Of a DNA stretch of 64,000 nucleotides, positions 31,934 to 42,805 are shown in pieces (the first letter of the stretch is position 1; every line of letters starts with the position of its first letter). Source of the DNA: Cunninghamia lanceolata (taxonomy: Eukaryota > Streptophyta > Pinopsida > Cupressales > Cupressaceae); NCBI GenBank assembly GCA_027924645.1, contig BSBN01000781.1:2046001-2110000 (forward strand), in the 5' to 3' direction. A program made the position numbers and the translations under genes. The notes under the pieces are model-generated. The model was given only the letters and a program-made list of their open reading frames with translations. It did not search any database and was not told the origin of the DNA.

Positions 31934-33233
31934 TTGTGCATTACGAGGAGCTCTATGAGAGAGAACCTAATCAAGGAAAAGCATAGTGGAGGGTTAGTAG
32001 GGAATTTTGGTCAAGATAAGGCCATTTTTCTTATTAGTGAGAACTATTGCTGGCCATTGTTCAACAAGGATGTGAAGAAGTTTGTGCAAAGTTACAAAGT
32101 ATGCCAAATGGCCAAGAGATTTAGTGAGAATACTGGCTTGTATCAACCACTGCCTATACCAAAGAAACCATGGGAGGATATCAACATGGAATTTGTTCTT
32201 GGATTGCCAAGAACACAGAGAGTGCATGATTCAATATTCGTGGTGGTTGACATATTTTTAAAGAATCCACATTTCATTCCGTGCCTAAAGACTACTAATG
32301 ATTTTCATGTTGCAAAATTATTTTTCAAGGAGGTGGTTAGACTACATAGTCTTCCAAAGAGAATAGTTTCAAATCAGGATACCAAGTTTGTTGGGTATTT
32401 CTTGAGGTCCTTATGGACAAAGTTGAAGACTAAGGTGAACTTCATCTCTACACATCATCCACAAACTGATGGACATATAGAGGTAGTGAATCAAAGTTTG
32501 GGAAACCTACTAAGATGCTTAGTAGGAGATAAGCCCAAGGGATGGGATTGGATATTACCACAGATAGAGTTTGCATATAACAATTTTGTCAACATGAGTA
32601 CTATTAGATCTCCATTCCAAATCGTATATGGGAGTAGTCCAGGAAACGCTTTTGATCTGAGGAAGATAGACAGAGGAGAGAAGAGTAGTGTCGAGGCTGA
32701 AGACTTTACAAAGCACTTGAAGAGCTTGCATGAAGAGGTACAACAACACATTAATAAAATAAATTCTCAATACAAGGCTAAGGAAAATTAGAAGTGGAAG
32801 TTTAAGGAATTCAAGATTGGTGATGAAGTCATGGTCACTTAAGGAAAGAAAGGTTCCCAATGGGGGCATATAATAAGTTGAAGATGAAGAAATATGGACC
32901 ATGCAGGATCATGAAGAAGCATGATTCAGGAAATACATATGAGGTAGAGTTGCCAAGTGAATGCATATTTCCCCTATGTTCAACATTTCTAATTTAACAA
33001 AGTACCATAAACGTGGAATAGAGGATGGACCGACAAAAGAATAGTGGAGTATCTCGGCATCTACTTGAAAGGAGGAGATAGAAGAAATCCTTGATAGCCA
33101 TGTGGGATGAAGTACCAAGAACATGTAATATGAAGAATATCTAGTTAAGTGGAAAGTAAGGCATGTTGAAGATTCTTCCTAGTTGTCTAAAATAGAGGTT
33201 GATCATTTGTGTTTTCTTGAAACACCTAAAATG
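31934..33233 (+). pseudogene. G2 unit a integrase and chromodomain, broken
   Basis: A 285-codon open stretch (31934-32791) covers most of integrase. The zinc motif is damaged: His to Asn in GGLVGNFGQ and Cys to Tyr in SYKVCQMAK. The first catalytic Asp reads Glu (NMEFVLGLP) and the second reads Asn (VSNQDTKF); the Glu is kept in DGHIEVVNQ. After a TAG at 32788 and a frame change near 32840, the C-terminal GAYNKLKM block follows. A chromodomain remnant, YEEYLVKWK with EDSS, lies at about 33130-33180. Integrase would place cDNA, and the chromodomain would steer it to heterochromatin. Confidence 0.85.
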
Positions 33234-34081
33234 TGATGAGGACACTTCTCAAATTACCTTGGGTGTTTGATGCAGGAGCATCCAATGATGTAAGGGAAAT
33301 CTTGCATCACCAAAAATTGATGATTTTGTTTTTTGTTCTTTTCAATTTTGGTATATGTGGATACCCAATTACTTGAATAATGATTCAGAACCTTCAAAAT
33401 TTCTAACTGGTTAAAAATAGCAACCTGTTATTTTTAGAAAGTTTGCATTTAAGCACATATGGAAACAAAATTTTACTCAAAGCTCTGGAATTGAAAAATA
33501 TAACCTTTGGTGAAGGAATTGGCCAAAGATCATTTGTGGGAAGATATTAAAGTTTTCATTTCTTTAAAAAACCCCTAAAAAAGTTTCAAAGTCAATTTTG
33601 AGGAACTTAGAGGTCCCATACGACCCAAAAAATGGGCACAATCAACAGAGAAAATTATTAGAGCATAGATATCTTAATGAGATTTTCAGCACATCAAATT
33701 GTTCTTCAATTGTAAACCCAAATCAAAAGTTATGGCTCTAGGAAGTTGGGCTATTTTTGGAGGGAGTTAGGAAGGTGCCAAAAATGGCTATTTATGACCA
33801 TTTTTTTAGAATCTTTTGGTAGAGATAAGGAGGGGAAAGTGGTGAGTCACGAAAAAGGAGGGAAAATAGAAAACCCTAGCAAATATGAAGCTACAAAAGG
33901 TAGAATGTTCAAGAGTCAAGAGGAAGCAAGCTGTAATGTGTTGCATCTTGTTGAGGATTTCATCCTCTAATTGGATTACAATTTTTGTAATCTATTTTGT
34001 TTTCAGTTTAATAAAAGAATAATCTTGTTTTCTATGAGAAATTTGTATTGTTGTGTGTTATGAGATTTACCCCCCTCATCA
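33234..34081 (+). repeat. G2 LTR 1
   Basis: It starts TGATGAGG and ends CCTCATCA, a perfect 8-bp terminal inverted repeat, 848 bp. TGGTATTAGAG (34084-34094) follows as primer site. It contains CTCTAATTGGATTACAATTT, then a TTCAGTTTAATAAAAGAA stretch resembling a poly(A)-signal region near 34000. An ORF at 33746 is chance. Confidence 0.9.
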
Positions 34082-34083
34082 AG

Positions 34084-35439
34084 TGGTATTAGAGAAGAAG
34101 TTCATGAGTGTGCAGATAGATCACTGAACATGAGGTAGTTTACACCAGGACTTGTGTTTGTGGGTTGAATAAAAAAGAAGAAGATCAGGGTGCCTCCATG
34201 AAGAAACCATGGTGGTGGAAGAAATGCTTTGATAGAAGAGGGTTTTAGAGCCCTACAAAGGCAAATCGATGCATTGCAAGAGGAGCTGTGAAGAGGGTTT
34301 GTGCCAAGAAGAAGACAAGAAAGTGAAGATGAAGTTGAAGAAGAAGATCCATTTGAAGAAGAACAAGATGTTGTAGGAGATCTTGAGCAAGTTAGGTTGT
34401 TGAGGGTCATTTTGAACATTAGAAAGAGGCCTAGGGTTGAAGTTTCTACCTATTTTGGGCATCTAAATCTGAAAGAACTTATTGATTGGATAACTGATAT
34501 GGAGGATCTAGAATAGGTCAAGTTCATAAAAATGAAGTTGAAGGGCCATGCCAATATTTGGTGAAAAGAGCTCTAGTTAGAGAGAAACATAAGAGGAAAA
34601 GGAAAGATTACCAAATGGGATCAGATGGTGGATAAACTAAGGAAATAGTTCATTTCTATGGATTATGAGTTGGAGTTGTTCAAGAAGCTACAACGATTGA
34701 AAAAAGGTGTAATTGTGAAGGTAAATGTTATGATATTATTATTGATAGTAGATGCATTGATAATCTTGTCTTAGATCAAATGGTTAACAAGTCGAAGTTG
34801 AAAAGTAGAAGGCATCCACATCCATATCAGATTGTATGGTTGCAGAAGGACCATAGAGATTTGGTCAATGAGTAGTATTTATTCAAGTTCAATATTGGAG
34901 ACTACCATGACGATGTGATGTGTGACATTCTACCAATGGATGCATGTCATATGCTATTGGGAAGGTCTTGGAAGTATGATAGGTGTGCTGTCCATGATGG
35001 CCATGCAAAAACACATTCCTTGACAAAGGATGGAGTTCATCATAAGTTGAATCCCTTAAGGAGGTGGAAGAAAAGGTATGTAGTACTGCTAGAATTTGCT
35101 TGGTAGATGGTAGGAAATTTTTGGAAGGTATGAAACATGAACATCAGTGCTTTGTATTGATTCCTAAGATCAACCAAGAGAAATGTAAAGATTTACCAGT
35201 AGAAGTCTTAGATCTATTGGAAGAATTTTAGGACATTGTATCTGATAATATACCAAAAGGTTTACTACTAGTGAGGAAGATAAGTCACCAAATAGAATTG
35301 ATACCAAGGGCTAGTTTGCCGAATAGGGAAGCCAATAGAATGACTCCTCTAGAGAATGAAGAGATGAATAAACAAGTTCATGAGATGTTAAGGAAAGGAC
35401 TGATAAGGGAAACCCTAAGTTCATGTGCAGTACTTGTAC
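34084..35439 (+). pseudogene. G2 unit b gag, protease and RT start, with a 642-bp deletion
   Basis: The gag N-terminal domain is recognisable: an acidic EDEVEEEDPFEEEQDVVGD stretch, then RPRVEVSTYFGHLNLKELI. At about 34700-34707 the sequence jumps from gag to the protease region (DIIIDSRCIDNLV), missing the gag C-terminus and zinc knuckle that unit c has at 53767-54409. RT starts with IELIPRASLPNREANRMTPL (about 35286) and stops at the Copia-3 insertion (35439). Stops are scattered (34258 region, 34514 and others). Alignment with unit c defines both the deletion and the reading order. Confidence 0.82.
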
Positions 35440-36833
35440 TGTTACAAGTAGAGGCCTAACCAGTGTTGTCATTGATGTCAACATACTCTTGTTGCATTGA
35501 TGTCAAGGATTGGACGAACTGTGTGCTAAGAATATTGAGAAAATTAGTCCTATCAGAAACAGAGAAGAACAGTGAAGATAGTGAAGCTCTATGAAGTAAA
35601 AATCCTAGCTAGGTGAAGGTCAAAGAATGTGCATCAAAGGGTTTGCAGATATGTATCTAAAGATGATCCAGTCAAGATTTGAGAGGTCCGCATGAAGACT
35701 TGGAGAAGTTATGGCCATATGAGTAAAACCTGTTCTGGCAGCTGTTCAAAGGTGACAGAGTGACACAAATAGGTCCAGTGAGATTTGGAAATACAATATC
35801 TTCTTCTACAGATTTGGTGGAATGTTTAGGAAGCTAATGTAAATTGACAACTCAATTGGTTCATTGTCTGGAGGTCTGCAAGCATTTATTCTAATGTGAC
35901 AGTGATGACAGACTATGTTCTCAAGGTTCTAGATGAAGATGCAAATGTTTTCAGTAAGCAAAAGTGGTGTGGATGTTCTTGGTGATTCAGGCAAGCTTGT
36001 GGGGGTCTCTAAATTTGTCCAGTTCATGTTGGTGGTCTGCATTGCAGATTGAGCTCGTAATTGAAGATTTACTCTCAGGTGATGGTGTTGTTCCTAATCA
36101 TGGCCGACTAGATGTTTTACACATCTTGTGGATGATCTTGAAGATATTCTGCGAAGCATGGCGTGTTCCTCATAGAAGATTGAAGTACCAGATATGTGTG
36201 GCCGACAGTATGGTGATACACATGAAGTTTTGTAATAAGTCAAGTTGTATTTGTGTAATTGCTCTGTAATAAAATAAAGTATGTATTGTGCCGACTTGGA
36301 TGATTATCTCAAAGTTGATGTCTTGTATAAATAAGATTTGTGAAGTCATTTCAAAGAATGTAGATGAGGATGAGAGAGTGGTAGACAGGAGGAGCGAAAA
36401 GCAGAGAAGAAGTGTTGAGCTTAAATGGAACTGTCTCATGCATGGTGAAGATGCTAAACTCTAGTTCAAGTATGTAATATTTGTATTATTCTGTAGATAG
36501 TGTATCTCTTGTAGGCAGTGGGCCTCTTGTGAGTAGTGTGCTCAGGCAGGGAGCCCTAATTGGCATGTGCCATTTGTTCTTCTTATTCTTTTAACAGAGA
36601 ATACAATCTTGGGTTAGTAACCCTATAGTTTTTTCCTTAACCAGGTCTTCCACGTTAAAATCTTGGTGTCATATGTATTAATGTGTTTCTGCTCTTAAGT
36701 TATTGCATTGTGCTTTCATGATTGAATCATTATTATGCTGTTGAAATATAAGAAGGATTTAAGTGTTTAAAGAAAAGAAAGTTTTTGTGACAACTGATTC
36801 ACCCCCCCTCAGTTGTCTGTCCTAAAACCAATA
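35440..36833 (+). repeat. Copia-3 LTR A
   Basis: TGTTACAAGTAGAGG...CTAAAACCAATA, 1394 bp; the terminal CA has mutated to TA. TATA box TATAAATA at 36326-36333. The C-tract ACCCCCCCTC lies near the 3' end. The primer site follows as TTGGTATTAGAGC at about 36835-36847. Confidence 0.95.
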
Positions 36834-36889
36834 ATTGGTATTAGAGCTAAGTTCCTCTAAAAGAGCTTAATTGCTTGAGTAGATCTAGG

Positions 36890-39800
36890 ATGTCTTTATA
36901 CAAGAAGGATAGTCTGAGGTTTGATGGAACTAATTACACTCTTTGGAAAATCTACATGGAATGTCACTTGCAATGTATGGGAATGCAATATTGGACCATA
37001 ACTTCAAAGAAGTATGTTCCTCCAAAGAATGGTTTGACAACTGTAGATGAAATTAGAGATGCTGAAGATAATCTTCGAGCTAAAGAAGCCTTACTAAGTG
37101 CCTTATCTGATTCAGAACTGACAAATATTATGGATTTAAAAACTACATATGAGATTTGGTCAAAGATGGAACTTCTGCATGAAGGGGACAAATATGTTAA
37201 ATGTGCCAAGCTATAGAGTTTGAAAGGAAAATTTGAAAACCTGAAGATGAATGAAGATGAGAATATCACTACATTTATGCCAAAATTAAATGAGCTTGTT
37301 TGTGGCATTAGGTGTGTTGGTGGAATCTTGGATGAAGATGAGATTGTTGCCAAAGTTCTCAGATCCCTACCTCTTGCTTACAAACACAAGGTTGCTGGTA
37401 TTGAAGAATTCAGATCTTTATCAAATATCACAAGACACCAATTGCTTGGAAAATTAGTTGCATTTGAATTGGCTGAGTTTGGAGATGCACCCCCAAGACT
37501 GAATCTGCATTCAAAGCTAGTGCCTCTATAAAAGGCAAACAAAGATATGATCCAGGAGAGAACTCCTCAAAGAAACTATCATGGTATCAAAAAATAAGAA
37601 AAGATCGAGAAGAAGATGAGGTAGAAGCTACTCAGCTTGAAGCTCTTATTGCAAAAAGACTGCCAAGAGGATCTGGTAAGTATGAAGGAAAACTGCCCTT
37701 CAAATGTTTCAACTGCAATAAGATTGGTCACTTTGCCTCAAAGTGTCCAAAAAGATTTTCAAGGACAAATCTAAATAGATCAAGATTCCAAAAGAAATGT
37801 TACTATGTTCATGAAGATGACTATGACGAAGGAGTAATAGATGATGAATCAGAGATAGGAAACAAATATGGAAGTGACTCGGTGTTTATTTCCATCAGGA
37901 AGAAGATCCAATGCCCACTAAATTTGTCAATCATAAAATGGTAGAAAAATCTCTGGCTGCCCAAGTTGAAGAAAAGGATGAATGGGTCATTGATAGTGGA
38001 TGCTTCTACCATATGACTGGTGACAAAAACAAGTTCATAGATCTGGAAAGATATGAAGGAGGAGTTGTAAAATTTCATGATAATTCTGCTAGCAGAATCA
38101 GAGACAAAGGAACTATTTATTTTGATGGAAAGAACAAAACTGGTGATGTACTGTATGTTAAAGGTTTGAAGCACAATCTTCTTAGTGTTGGGCAGTTGGT
38201 GGACAAAGGCTATGATCTCTGATTCAAAAATGGAAAATGTAAGATCTTTGAAAGTTCTTGAACAGAGGTTGTATCCGGTACTCAAACAAAAGGTAACATC
38301 TTCCACTTGGTTGGTAGTGGTAAAAGTTGTTTATTTGTTCAAATTGATTAAAGTTGCTTGAGGCATAGGAGAATGTGTCGTGTAAATTTTGATAATATCA
38401 TCAAGATAAGCAACACTCAGGCTCTAAGAGATCTTCCAAGACTGGTGAAACCTACTAATAGTTTGTGCAAAGAATGTCAGTTGGGTAAGCAAAGCAGAGT
38501 CACATTCAAAAGTAAGGAACAATCTTCTACTGGATTGTTGGACTTAGTACATATTATTCTATGTGGACCGGCAAGAATCAAGAGTTTGCAAGGTGATAGG
38601 TATTTCATGTCACTAATTGATGACCATTCCTGGATGATGTGGGTGACTTTCTTGAAAGAGAAATCTGAGGCTCTTTAGAAATTCAAAATATTCAAGGTGA
38701 TGGTAGAGAATGAAACCGTGTTAAACATAAAATGTCTTAGGTCTGATAGAGGTGGAGAATTCACATACAGAGAGTTCATAGAATTCTATTAGAAACATGG
38801 GATAAAAAGATAGTTATCTGCTCAAAGGACCCCACAGCAAAATGGAGTAGTGGAGAGAAAGAACCAGACCATCCAGGAAGCATCTAGAACCATGATGATG
38901 GAAGCAAATGTCCCTTAGATGTACTGGAGAGAAGCTATAAGAACTACTGTCTATACTTTTAATCGAGTACAAATCAAAAATAATACTGGTAAGACCCCTT
39001 ATGAACTCTGGTTTGGCATCACTCCAATTGTGGAGTAAAATGTTACATTAAAAGAGATTAAGACCTTGGCAAATTTGATGCTAGAAGTGATGAAGGAATA
39101 TTCTTGAGTTATTCTACTCAAAGCAAAGCATACTTGTCTTATAACAAGAGATTGAGAAAGATTATAGAAAGTACAAATGTGAAGGTTGATGAAGGCATTG
39201 AAAAACCCTCAAGGTTTTATGAATATGAAGAAGATAATCAGAATGATGTTTTGGTCGAAGAAGTTCAAGCCCCTTCTAAAATTTAGATCTAGACTCATCT
39301 GGAGAATCCTAAAATACAGGAAGAAGAGATAAGCTTGAATGAACCTGTCCAAGAAATAAAAGTGCAAGAAATTCCCAAAAGTCCTAGGTATGTAAGACTG
39401 AATCATTTTGAAGACTAGATCATAGGTGATAGAAGCAAAGGTGTTCAAACAAGAAGAAAGATTACTCAAGATTCAGAGAAGTATTGTCTGATTTCAAAGA
39501 TTGAACCAAAAATAGTAAGTGAAGCATGCAATGATGAAAACTGGGCCAAAGTAATGGAGGAAGAGTTGATGCAGATTGAGAAAAATCACACTTGGAATCT
39601 TGTTCCCAGACCTAGAAACAAAAATGTGATTGGAAGCAAATGGGTCTTCTGGAATAAACTAAATGAAGATGGTGAAGTAGTCAGAAACAAAGCCAGATTG
39701 GTCTGTAAGGGTTATTCTAAAGTAGGAGTTGATTTTGAAGAAGCTTTTGCTCCGGTGGCAAGAATTGAAGCGGTCAGATTATTTCTTGCTTTTGTTGCCT

Positions 39801-41035
39801 TCAAGGAATTCAAAGTATATCAGATGGATGTCAAGTCTACCTTCCTGAATGGTGACTTGGTAGAAGAGTTATACATTGAGCAACCGGATGGATTTTAATT
39901 GTCTGATTATGGTGATATGGTCTGCAAGTTGAAGAAAGCACTGTATGGACTCAAACAAGCCCTAAGGGCCTGGTATGAAAGATTGGATAAACATCTTTTG
40001 AAGATTGGTTTCAACAAAGGTACTATTGACAATAACTTGTACTTCAAGATTGATCATGAAAATATCCTGATTGTTGAAGTGTTTGTTGATGATATCATTT
40101 CTGGAGAAAGAGATAGTATGTGCAAGACTTTTGCAAATAAAATCAAAAGTGAATTCGAGATGTTTATGTTCAAGGAAATGAGTTTCTTCTTGGGTTTGCA
40201 AATCACTCAAACAAAGAAAGGAATCTTCATAGCTCAGACCAAATATGTGAAAGAATTGTTGAAGAAATTTGGGATGGAAGATTCAAAACCAATGAATACT
40301 CCCATGGCAACTGGGTGTAAACTAAGCAAAGATGATGAATCTCCTAAGGCTGATTAGAAAAAGTACAGGTCAATGATTGCAGGACTACTCTATCTTACTA
40401 AAACTAGACCTGACATTATGAATGTTGTTGGTCTTGTTGCCAGATTCCAAGCTGAACCTAGAGAATCTCATGTCATGGCAATCAAGAGAATTCTTAGATA
40501 TCTAAAGGGAACAGTTGAGTATGGTTTATGGTATTGTAGGGATCATGATTTCTCTCTTCATTCATATATAGATGCAGATTGGGTAGGAGATGTGGATGAC
40601 CGAAAGAGTACCATTGGTGGTGCATTCTTTTTGGGGAAAAGATTGGTTTCTTGGTTGAGCATGAAACAAGAGGCAATATCTCGGTCCACTACAGAAGAAA
40701 AATATATTGCAGTAGTAGGTAATTGTACTCAAGTATTATGGATGAATCAAATGTTAAGAGACATCATAGTGGAATATGAGGAACCTATCACAATCTTCAA
40801 TGATAACTCAAGTGCAATAAATATATCAAAAAATCTGGTGTTGCATTCAAAGACAAAACATATATCTATCAAGTTTCACTTTTTTAGAGAGCAGGTGAAC
40901 AAGAATGAAGTTAGATTGGAGTTTGTACCCTTAAAGGATCATATTGTAGACATTTTTACTAAACATCTACCTAAGGACCCTTTTGAGTACCTCAAGGAGA
41001 AGGTAGGGGTTATTACTCCTCTGGTTCTGAATTAA
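36890..41035 (+). pseudogene. Copia-3 unit 1 gag-pol polyprotein, broken
   Basis: Gag starts at ATG 36890 (MSLYKKDSLRFDGTNYTLWK). The zinc knuckle CFNCNKIGHFASKC is complete (37705-37746). Protease has VIDSGC (Asp-Ser-Gly at 37992-38000). The GAG-pre-integrase block (RRMCRVNF) and KECQLGKQS lead to integrase with LIDDHSW, LRSDRGGEF and NGVVERKN (38400-39010). RT begins near 39554 ([14 protein letters not shown]), with FVDDIISG at 40082-40105; RNase H follows (DADWVGD, then CTQVLWM) and ends at TAA 41033-41035. The order protease-integrase-RT-RNase H is the copia order. Breaks: TAGs at 37214, 38676, 38790 and 38914, TGA at 38220, and a one-base loss near 37490 that shifts the frame. It would supply particle, protease, integrase and RT if intact. 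Confidence 0.92.
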
Positions 41036-41109
41036 GATGCACTGATGTGCATCAGTCTAGTGGATCTCATAGTCATATCTTTTGGTTCAGATTGATGATA
41101 GGAAGCTGC

Positions 41110-41370
41110 TATTTAGGGGGAGTAGTCTGTATGATTCAGAAGATTGATGTAAGTATGTGCCCTTTCCCATTGATGTCAAAGGGGGAGAGAAGACATGTGA
41201 AAAACAAAAAGTGGTTGTTAATCAAAGGGGGAGCAATAAAGGAAGAGAAGACATGTGAATGGTTGTTGTTGATAGGGGGAGCTATGTCAGTCAGTGAGGA
41301 GAAGTTCTTATCTTGATGGTTAAAATAGTTTTTCACATCATATGTTGCCATCAATGACAAAGGGGGAGAT
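41110..41370 (+). other. Copia-3 unit 1 polypurine-tract cluster
   Basis: GGGGGAG occurs five times between the pol stop and LTR B: 41115-41122, 41178-41190 (AAAGGGGGAGAGA), 41224-41233, 41274-41281 and 41359-41369 (AAAGGGGGAGA). Only the last abuts the LTR. The same spacing pattern recurs in unit 2 (47040-47300). Confidence 0.85.
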
Positions 41371-42768
41371 TGTTGCAAGTAGAGGCCTAACCGATGTTGT
41401 CATTGATGTCAACATACTCCTGTTGCATTGATGTCAAGGATTGGATGAACTGTGTGCTGAGGATATTGATAAAATTAGTCCTATCAGAAACAAAGAAGAA
41501 CAGTGAAGATAGTGAAGCTCTATGAAGTAAAAATCCCAGCTAGATGAAGATCAGAGAATGTGCATCAAAGGGTATGTAGATATGTGTCTAAAGATGATCC
41601 AATCAATATTTGAGAGGTTTGCATGAATATTTGGAGAAGTTATGGCCATATGAGTAAAACTAGTTATGGCAGCTATTCAGAGGTGACAAAGTGACACAAA
41701 TAGGTTTGGTGAGATCCAGAAATGCAATATCTTGTTCTGTGGATTTGGTGGAATGTTTATGAAGCCAATGTAAATTGACAACTCAATTAGTTTGTGGTTT
41801 GGAGGTCCGCAAGCATTTATTCTAATGTGACAATGATGACAGACTGTGTTCTTGAGGTTCTGGATGAAAATGCAAATGTTTTCAGTAAGCAAAAGTGGTG
41901 TGGATGTTCTTGGTGATTCATGCAAGCTTGTGGGGTCTCTAGATTGTGTCCAGTTCATGTTGCCAGTCCATATTGCAGATTGAGCTCGTAATTGAAGATT
42001 TACTCTCGGGTGATGGTGTTCTTCCTAATCTTGGCTAACTAGATGTTTTACACATCTTGCAAATTATCTTGAAGATATTCTACAAAGCATGGTGTGTTCC
42101 TCATAGAAGATTGAAGTCCCAGATATGTGTGGCTAACAGTATGGCGATACGCATGAAGTTTTTTAATAAGTCAAGTTGTATTTGTGTAATTTCTCTATAA
42201 TAAAATAAAGTATGTATTGTGCCGACTTGGATGATTACCCCAAAGTCGATGTCTTGTATAAATAAGATTTGTGAAGTTATTTCAAAGAATGTAGATGAGG
42301 ATGAGAGAGTGGTAAAGAGGAGAAGAGTGAAAAGAAGAGCAGAAGTGTTGAGCTTAAATTGAACTATCTCAAGCATGGTGAAGATGCTAAACTGTAGTTC
42401 AAGTATGTAATATTTGTATTATTCTATAGACAGTGTGTCTCCTGTAGGTAGTGGGCCTCTTGTGAGCAGTGTGCTCAGGTAGGGAGCCCTAATTGGCATG
42501 TGTCATTTGTTCTTCTTATTATTTTAATAGAGAATACAATCTTGGGTTAGTCACCCTGTGGTTTTTCCCTTAACTGGGTTTTTCGCATTAAAAACTTGGT
42601 GTCATATGTGTTAATGTGTTTCTTCTCTTAAGTTATTGCATTGTCCTTTCATGATTGAATCATTATTATGCTATTGAAATATAAGAAGGATTTAAGTGTT
42701 TAAAGAATAGAATGTTTTTGTGACATCTTATTCACCCCCCCTCTCAGTTGTCTGTCCTAAAACCAACA
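41371..42768 (+). repeat. Copia-3 LTR B (middle)
   Basis: TGTTGCAAGTAGAGG...AAAACCAACA, 1398 bp, serving both as 3' LTR of unit 1 and 5' LTR of unit 2. TATAAATA at 42257-42264; primer site TGGTATCAGAGC at 42771-42782. No target duplication is at its edges. Confidence 0.95.
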
Positions 42769-42805
42769 ATTGGTATCAGAGCTAAGTTCCTCTAAAAGAT
42801 CCAAG

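Noticed and set aside
37821..38306. A 161-codon minus-strand ORF in Copia-3
   Set aside because: It is a shadow of the protease region of gag-pol on the plus strand.
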